Part shown: positions 56,606-64,000 of the stretch, piece by piece
Layout: each line of letters opens with the position of its first letter
Position numbering within the stretch: position 1 is the stretch's first letter
Source of the DNA: Eutrigla gurnardus
Lineage: Eukaryota; Chordata; Actinopteri; Perciformes; Triglidae
Direction of reading: 5' to 3'
Length of the DNA: 64,000 nt
Assembly (NCBI GenBank): GCA_963514095.1
Contig: OY741270.1
Coordinates: 19,008,554-19,072,553 of the forward strand
Program-made: the position numbers and the translations under genes
The notes under the pieces: generated by a model
The model's database searches: none
Seen by the model: the letters and a program-made list of their open reading frames with translations, nothing else
Told to the model about the DNA's origin: nothing

Positions 56606-59324
56606 CAAATATCAATCGCCAACGAAGACGTGGCGTGATTATTGAAACCATTAACTTAGATGCAACTCATCTGTTGAACAGATATGCTGTTTTGCACTAT
56701 AATTTTGAGACCGACTTTTTGTAAATGACTACACACCTGTATCTGCATTAAACAAATCACTCGAAACGAAATGTGTTGTGTGTGAAAACAGCTGTAACCA
56801 ATTCGATCACCTAGAAATCAGAGCTTGAACACTACAAATAGGATTGAGGTTTGTGTGCACAACAATGGAGGTCACATTTGAAGACAGTTGGAGTTTGGTT
56901 AACAGTGCAAAACAACAACTATATGTGCATGTCATCTTTAGTTAAAGTATGTGTGTTGTTCGTATATAAGAGATAATAAATAGGCTTTTGTGTGTTAATT
57001 TGTAATGGAAAAACAGCATTTTTATAAGAGTTGAGAGCTTTGGATGAAGTGTTTTCTTTCATAAGAGATATCATATTTTGTGTAAATGTTTTTACAAAAT
57101 TTCAGATATTGTATTTCACTAATTGCAAAACAAACAAAATGTTTTCCAATCATTTGTATTGAAAATGGGATCATAGACCAAACAAGCAATATGAAGACAT
57201 CTGTCCTTCTTTCCTACTTTTTGACATTTTATCGATCAAGTATACATATAATATGGGAAATGCAGGAAACTGGCTCCTTGATAACGGACAGCAGTACAAA
57301 GACAAATAGAAACAGCATTTGCAAACATGCATAGTTCATCACAATATAAATAAGTGCAAGATGCACAGACACATCTGCTGCAGTTAACTGTAACATCTGC
57401 AGCTGTAAATCAAATGATTGTTGTCATCTTGTTGTGTTTGTGTAACTTCTGCTTAATTTACCTAACGATTCATTCCAAGTGAGATGATGATGATGACGAT
57501 GTGAACCGTTAGTGTTGGGTTCAGCCACCTGACAGATAAAAACAGGCCCGGACGTAGCACGCTCAAATTATACTCAACACGTATTATATTGCAGTTAGGC
57601 GGGAGATTGTGTGCATTCTTTATCTTCCCACCCCTGTCTGGCTTAATCTCATAAAAGCGATGCCGTACTAACTGTTTTTGTATTTACAGTCAGCTAACTG
57701 TGAGTTGAGTGAGGTGATTAGGAATGCAGGTGAACAGAACGCACAGCATTCCTGCGTGCTCTTGGTTGCTTTGACGCACTATTATACGACTCACGTCCAT
57801 GGGAAATTCTCTTACCTTCACCTTCATTCAGAGCAAACGCAGAGAATTAAATCTATAAATGAAACCTACAGTAAAAAAAAAACAGCTCACCATTATCAGT
57901 TTGGATTACACTCTCCAGTTGTAGATACTATCAGATGCAAATCCGTTCTATTAGCCATTTATTGTTAGTGATGAGTAAGTGTGACTGTGTAAATCAACCT
58001 GCTGTAACATCCCGATCAGATGGGATCTCATCAGTCGAAATCCCTCAATCTTCTCATCAGGCCGCAGACACAAGTGGTGGTTTGTCTGGATCTGCTTGAA
58101 TGTCTGGATGTCTACAACTTTTCACCGGTCATACAAGATCGTTTTTTTTCTTCAGTTGACAATCAAACAAAAGCCTTTTTGCTGATGATTGCCCAACCTT
58201 TACTTATTGCGGTGTCGTGACTTCAGAAACGTACAGACGACAATGTGTGCCTTATTTCTACGTCACATGGGAGCTGGATAGCGTGCTGGAGGTTTATGGA
58301 TGGGACCAGTGAGGTGATTTGTGACTGAAGGCGGCTATTGTCGTTGAAGAAAGCGTGGGAGACCGCCGAACGAGTTCTGCTACTTGTCACCTGGCTCAGC
58401 CTCTCCGTCTGCCTTGTCAGGTTTTTCCTTCTGCTGTGATTCGAAGTTAACTCACCTGCATAAGCAGCAATCACAGCTTCCCCACCTATTATTGCATGGA
58501 AGGCGTAGTCCTTTCTTAATACATAAGTAAAAGTAGCAATACTATTATGAGTTTGAAACACATCACAATCATAAAGAAAAACAGCTATTTCTGATGTATA
58601 TTGAAGAGGTTCATTCAGCTTACTAATATACTTTTTACACTGTTTCTCTATAAAGGCCAATAAAGTAAATTTAAAGTCACACCAACGTCACGTGACACCT
58701 CTGATGAAGGCGACAGAGGCAAGGTAGCCGAAACTTGTCAGGTACAAGAAATTTACTTTCTTGGCCTTTATAGAGAAAAAGGTGTAAAAAGCTATTTCTG
58801 ACTATTATCGGGCTGATGCTTTAACATGTAGCTTGTTGTAGCACCAAGGTGGAAGCGATTGCAAAAAAAATTTAAAGATTCAATTTTAAAATGTATTTGC
58901 TTGATTTTCATAGTATCAAGTAGTAAAATATAAAGGATATAAAATAAAGATAACATATAGAATAGAATATAGAATATAATTATTATAATAAAAAAGAACC
59001 CAAAGCTTCTTTTTAAACTAAATTATTTGGACTTGATTGGTAAGCTTCAAATGTTGATAGATAAATAAAAACTCTTTAAGAGGACATGTCAATATTATTA
59101 AGATGGTAGTACTCCCTGAATCAATCCATATTTTTTAAACGTGCCCTCCTTCTTTAGACTCCATCAGCCATTTATCTGGGCTAATAAGCCTCAGTGCACA
59201 CTTACCAAAACCCACTGGGCCTCCTGTTTTCCAGCATTATTATTGGACTTCTAATGCCAGAACATGGGATTTCTGGAATCTGGAGCTGTGAACATAGGAG
59301 TGACCTGCATCCCAGTTTCCCTTC
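56606..59324. other. Intergenic region
   Basis: No gene recognised; mostly AT-rich unique-looking sequence. The only structured piece is the inverted repeat at 58636-58786. Confidence 0.5.
58636..58786. repeat. Inverted repeat with 37-bp arms
   Basis: Arms at about 58636-58673 and 58749-58786 share TCTCTATAAAGGCCAA and AAAGTAAATTT in inverted order (about 90% matched) around a 75-bp loop containing a CACGTGAC box and TCTGATGAAGGCGACAGAGG. It is probably a small foldback element or relic; there is no coding content. Confidence 0.7.
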
Positions 59325-59329
59325 CTTGC

Positions 59330-59684
59330 TGTTATAAGAATTTTGTATAACCTCATGTCTTAAAGTTTTCTTTGTTTAGGTTACAGCCTTATGTGTTGAA
59401 CTGTTTATTACTTTAGTATCCCCATGGCTGCCCTAAATGTTATCAGAGGCCTGGTAGTCAGGATGTCTGGTTCTGCACGAAGATTATCTGTCAGTTAATC
59501 TCCTGTGTCTTTAAAAGACTCAAGTCACAACACTGATTTAAGCACTTTCTCTGTAGCATTCTCATACGTTGTTGCATTGTAACTGCTCCTCTTGATCAAG
59601 ATTAAAGTCAGACGTCGACTTTACTTCTGTCTCTGATCTCCTCCTTGGGTGAATTTATTTGTTTACGGACAAATTCTTTTAACA
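59330..59684. mobile_element. Solo-LTR-like element, 355 bp
   Basis: The element starts TGTTATAAGAATTT and ends AAATTCTTTTAACA, a 14-bp terminal inverted repeat with one mismatch and the TG...CA ends of retroviral-type LTRs. It is flanked by the direct 5-bp repeat CTTGC (59325-59329 and 59685-59689). Inside, a TATA-like TTTAAAAG (about 59511) precedes an ATTAAA poly(A)-like hexamer (about 59602) and a T/C-rich tail. No internal retroviral region or second LTR is in the window, consistent with a solo LTR. A DNA-transposon-derived MITE is the alternative. Confidence 0.7.
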
Positions 59685-59689
59685 CTTGC

Positions 59690-62480
59690 TTTATAAAATA
59701 GCTAAATGACATGATATCCTGTCTGTACCATGAAGATATACTCTGTCAGATTCCCATCAGGTTTCTAAGCATCTGGGGACCTTTCATTCAACATATTAGG
59801 AGGGAGAAGTGTTTGTTATTTTATCTATTAATTTTATTTATTTTCTTTGTCTTCTAGCCTTCGTCTTGGGTTTGTTTTAGTTTTTTATGCTTCTGTAAAA
59901 TGGAAAGTTTTCAAAAATAAAATACATAAAAAGAAATACAATCGTGCTTTGGTCCAGTATAAGAGGAAATAAATAAATATTAGAAGTTTTTTTTCCAGCC
60001 ATCAAAAAGTAAAGCGATGAAAGAAAAGGCTGGATTTATGTGTGTGGTGGAACTTCATGTCCCCTTCCTGTGCTTGCGTTGACGCTCGCCCACACACAAA
60101 CACGCTTGCGTGACACGCTCAGAGTCACATCACTCAGTAGAGAGGAATCCTTCCTGAACAGATTTGCTGTCAAACCTGAAATGTGTCTTCAGGAAGAACC
60201 AGGAAACAACAACTGAATTTGACATGTTTCTGTAAGTTCTACTGAGTTATAAATCAGCAGGTCGACACTCACGGTCATTTTGGATTCAGCTAGATGTTTT
60301 CATGTAGCTTCAGTGTAATATCTCTTATGTAAATGATGTTTTTTTTTGTTTTCTTTTTTTTAAATCCCTGAAAATGACATGATGTGTAAACGCCTGATGA
60401 ATAAACATCACATATCCTCAGTTTAAATTGACTGGAAGGAGCTTTGTACAGATATGATGCTGTTCTTTTGTCTGCCTGTTGGTAGAGATGTTGCAACGCT
60501 GGCCAACCTTCCCCTAAACATCCCAGAGTACAGCACATGGTTCTTTTAACAGTTTTATTATGCAACATAGTCTTTTTTATTTTGTAGTGACAATGTCTAT
60601 GGAACATTGCAAAATTGTTGAATTTCGAACCTTGAAAGGTCTTTTATTTCTTTAAGAGGGATAGTCCTCCTATAGGTGTAGATGTGAGAAAAGTGACAAT
60701 CAAAAGTCTTTCTTCCTCAGCTCAGGGGACGAGAACAGAGCAGTGAAGTCACTTTTCACTCGGGGATTTGATTTATCACAACACACACACACACACACAC
60801 ACACATACACACACAGTCTCAGATTTGATTTCTCGGTACAGTTAGTTGGAGCTCATAGGGCATGTATAAACCTGCAGGAGTTTCTGTTGTCTTCCAGCCA
60901 ACCGGTTGCTTTTTGGTGATTACAGCGATCTTGTTGTGAAGTAGTTGCTGGAGTGAAACCCATTTGTCCTCCCCACCTGTTTAACCTGTAACATAGAGAA
61001 AAGCGTCGACTGTATGATGCCACACCGATCAGGGCGCTGCCTCGACCTGAGTTGGAAGGTTTTCGAGAACCCCCCCCCTAAAAAAAAAAAAAAAAAGCAG
61101 TTGGAGGCAAGCGACAAGACGGCCCAAAAAAATGCAATGTCAGGCCTCGACAGAGAGCGGAAGAGCACAGAGGAGTTTCACTTGAACCAGGGCCAAACCT
61201 CTGAGCCTGAGGTGGGTGAGAAGCAGGGAAGATTGGGGTGACATTCTTCAACACATCAGTTCCATAGAAAACGATCAAATTAATTAGTGGTAATATAATA
61301 CAGTAATGAAAGACAGAATGTTTATATGAAAAATAAGGGAATAATCTGACCTAATCCACAACAATGAAGTCATGTCCTCTGTATTTTGTCACGGTTTTAG
61401 TTTCCACTTTTGAAATGTAACTCCTTTTAGACCAAACAGATTAATTAATTTATAAAAAAAATAACAGATTTCAGTATTGACTTATGGCCTCAGTTTTTCT
61501 AGAGCGTTGCTCTAAGCCCAACCTCTATTAGCAACATCACAAGTGCAGAGGTCAGAGGGAGTGTGAAACCGCTGCTAAAGCAACTTCTTTACATGGATGT
61601 CTTTTGTTAGATAATCCACAGACCAGTCAAACCAGCAACACCTCGGTCCTCGGTCCATCCCAGGGTGGAGCAGAGAAATCACAGCTGACAAGTTGGGTTA
61701 GGCTAACCGCCACCTTTCTTTTGTTTATATGGGTCGGGGTTTCAATCTGTGTGCCTTTGAGATTTGTTCGTGTGGCACATGTGTGTAAACACAAGCACGT
61801 GTATGCAACAAAAAACTGCATGTTCTAGCAGGAAAATCCTGCATTTGTGACATATTTGTTTTCTTTAATTTGGAATAAGTTTGGAGACAACATAAAGACT
61901 AAACTGGATTGGATTGAATTAGCACAGTACGATAATGTATGCTAGCCTTAAATCTGCTTTCTTGACATCTATGCTTAAAATATTCCATTGATATAAAGCC
62001 ACTTTTAATATGTCTGTAAATTTTAATTAAACCGGGCCAAAAAAATATTTTATTTTAAAAATTCCAGATTTAACAGGAGGCCAGTGATATGGCACCGATG
62101 CAGTAATCATGCAAGATAATTTAAAACTACTAAAACAACTTTAATAGTGCCATGGTTTTGTTTTTTTGGATGAAACAAGAGCACAATGCGAGTCATGACG
62201 ATAAGAGCCAAAAATAGATGATTTGTTCTTGGGGTTGAAAAGGTCAGAGAAGGTGTAGTTTTACAACGTTTTGTCTGAATGACATGTAATTTAACATGTC
62301 TTTTAAAGTCAAATCGGATCGGTGATCAGTTAAATACAATAAATGCACAGTAAAGGCCCTACGAGCGCTTAAACTATTGTTCCAGACAGAACAGAACATT
62401 GTGCTTTTATATAGCACCCCTCTAAGATGACAGACACACTCTACTTCCAACTGAATTCATCAGCGCAGCAGTGCCTGCTA
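59690..62480. other. Intergenic region
   Basis: No gene recognised. A (CA)n tract lies at about 60778-60805 and an A run at about 61080-61096. Confidence 0.5.
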
Positions 62481-62484
62481 AAGG

Positions 62485-62498
62485 CCAGCAGATGGCAG
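62485..62498 (+). promoter_or_regulatory. CTCF consensus motif
   Basis: CCAGCAGATGGCAG fits the CTCF core CCASYAGRKGGCRS at every position, in sequence that does not look repetitive on either side. Occupancy is inferred only. Confidence 0.45.
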
Positions 62499-62632
62499 CG
62501 TATGATAACATTCATGTCAACTCAACATTGAGCAATCAAACCCACTCATCTAACAGTGTTTAGAAACAAAAAAACAGGCTGTATGACATTGATCTTTTTC
62601 AAAGATCTGTACCAACACGCTTTCTCTCCTGA

Positions 62633-62650
62633 ACACACACACACACACAC

Positions 62651-62730
<80 letters not shown>

Positions 62731-62945
62731 ACAGTGCCTCATACAACGCACAACTTCACACGGCGAAAGAGGCCTTTATGTGCTCTCAGCCTTTTCTGAC
62801 CCCTCTATTTGCATGCAAATGAATTCCTGTAGTAACAATGTCTATGGAAATTAATAGCAGGCTGTAACTGACGTTGTAGATAAAAGACAATATTTGATAT
62901 ACAGGGGCTCTGAGCCAGGAGGCCTCTTATTAGGAGAAGTACTCA

Positions 62946-63011
<66 letters not shown>

Positions 63012-63042
63012 CACTGTAGCTGACTCTTTGTCTCCTTCTTTC

Positions 63043-63108
<66 letters not shown>
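62633..63108. repeat. Microsatellite cluster: two (CA)n tracts and one (CT)n tract
   Basis: (CA)n at about 62633-62727 with one interruption, (CA)n at about 62945-63009, and (CT)n at about 63050-63108. Confidence 0.95.
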
Positions 63109-63109
<1 letters not shown>

Positions 63110-63110
<1 letters not shown>

Positions 63111-64000
63111 GAATATTTCACCATTCCCATTCCCCTGTTGAGTTTTGCTCTTGCTGGCTGCTTCTCTCTCTAACCCCCCTGCCTCTCTCGTCTTCATCCC
63201 CCCCTTCCCTTTCTTTCATCCTGTTGAGTGAGAGAAGAGGGTTTGGTATTGATCTTTGTTTGTTTGGGGGGGGGGGGATAATATATTCTCCGTGAGCAGG
63301 GGATAAATGAACAGGGGGTAAAATCTGAAAATGATTTCTGCCAAAATTAACCATCTATTTAAGGGGGAAATTCTCAGATGGAGCACGGAGGCAGCAGTAG
63401 CAGTAAAGCAGTAGGAAATGTATAACCAGACGGATGGAGGGTGGACAGATACTCCACTCCACACACGAGAGGAAACAGGAAACAGGATATCAAGACAGGA
63501 AGTGCAGCAACAACATCATCCCTCTCCTGCTGTTCCTCTCCTCCTCCTCCTCCTCCTCCTCCTCCTCCTCCTCCTCCTCCTCAACACACACAGATGTTCC
63601 GATGTACTTCCCCTCCCTCTCAATCCTCTGCACTGCAACATGTTGGCGGGCCACTGGTAACCATGGAAACCGTGGTGTCGGGCCGCTCCAAAATGTATTC
63701 ATAGGAATCAAGTAGTGGGAAAACAAAGGGACTATCCCACCAAGTAGAGGAAAAGGGTCTGCATTCATCACCATGACGAGGGCATTGCAGGGTGTTGATG
63801 TGGTGGACTTCACTGTACACACAACACAAGTCCAACAATAACATCTCCTCTTGGGTCTTTTGTTCTCACAGTACACATGGATGTATTATACACACAGTTA
63901 GAGTGACAAGGGTTCCAGAGAATCCATGGCTTTATTAGATCCTATAGCCCAGATGCCTATAGCTGCAACATTCCCCGGGCATCTTTGTTGCAAACCATCC
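63110..64000. other. Right-hand end, no gene seen
   Basis: Pyrimidine-rich then mixed sequence with a G run near 63267-63278 and the TCC tract. I see no exon with convincing splice sites and similarity. Confidence 0.5.
63537..63582 (+). repeat. (TCC)n microsatellite
   Basis: About 15 TCC units. They encode Ser, Pro or Leu runs depending on frame, and Glu on the minus strand; not a gene. Confidence 0.95.

Overview
The window is vertebrate nuclear DNA, almost certainly from a teleost fish. Genes have many short exons with GT/AG splice sites, microsatellites are very abundant (CA/GT, CT, AAT, TCC, homopolymers), dispersed repeats are of fish type, and the predicted proteins are recognisable orthologues of vertebrate genes.

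Layout. 1-2895 holds the 3' part of tmem151b (+). 5663-9248 is lrr1 (+, five exons, complete), which ends tail-to-tail against dnaaf2 (-, 9884-12087, two coding exons, complete); their predicted poly(A) sites fall in the same few dozen bases. klf11 (-, 14315-17386, four coding exons, complete) follows. Across a roughly 6 kb gap come a tandemly duplicated block and then grhl1 (-, 40049-51813, sixteen coding exons, complete, 616 aa). klf11 and grhl1 are also neighbours in human, so this half of the window keeps an old linkage. 52-64 kb is gene-poor and repeat-rich, with a solo-LTR-like element, a short retroposon with a perfect 15 bp target duplication, and a reverse-transcriptase remnant.

The centrepiece is 22.65-45.26 kb. 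A block of about 10.5-11.7 kb occurs twice in direct orientation (copy A 22650-34355, copy B 34724-45256). Each copy carries an intronless open reading frame for a long, helix-rich protein that I do not recognise (791 aa at 23853-26228; 776 aa at 36127-38457), followed by grhl1 3' exons on the opposite strand. In copy B these are the working exons 10-16 of grhl1. In copy A they are a broken duplicate: exons 10-15 only, with exon 10 frameshifted, exon 11 cut by a LINE-like insertion, and exon 16 absent. Copy A also carries two extra tandem, decayed copies of the unknown gene's C-terminal module, each joined to a new purine-rich exon-like segment. A third, much more diverged and inverted fragment of the same family sits in the 0.37 kb junction between the blocks. 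The two full ORFs differ mainly at amino-acid-changing positions. This local gene family, tied to the 3' end of grhl1, is the most likely undescribed system here.

Functionally the recognised genes are not one pathway: lrr1 (CUL2 ubiquitin-ligase receptor, replisome disassembly), dnaaf2 (cytoplasmic dynein-arm assembly, with an RFX X-box in its promoter), klf11 and grhl1 (transcription factors), tmem151b (membrane protein). All positions, splice sites and counts were read by eye; no alignment or database search was run.
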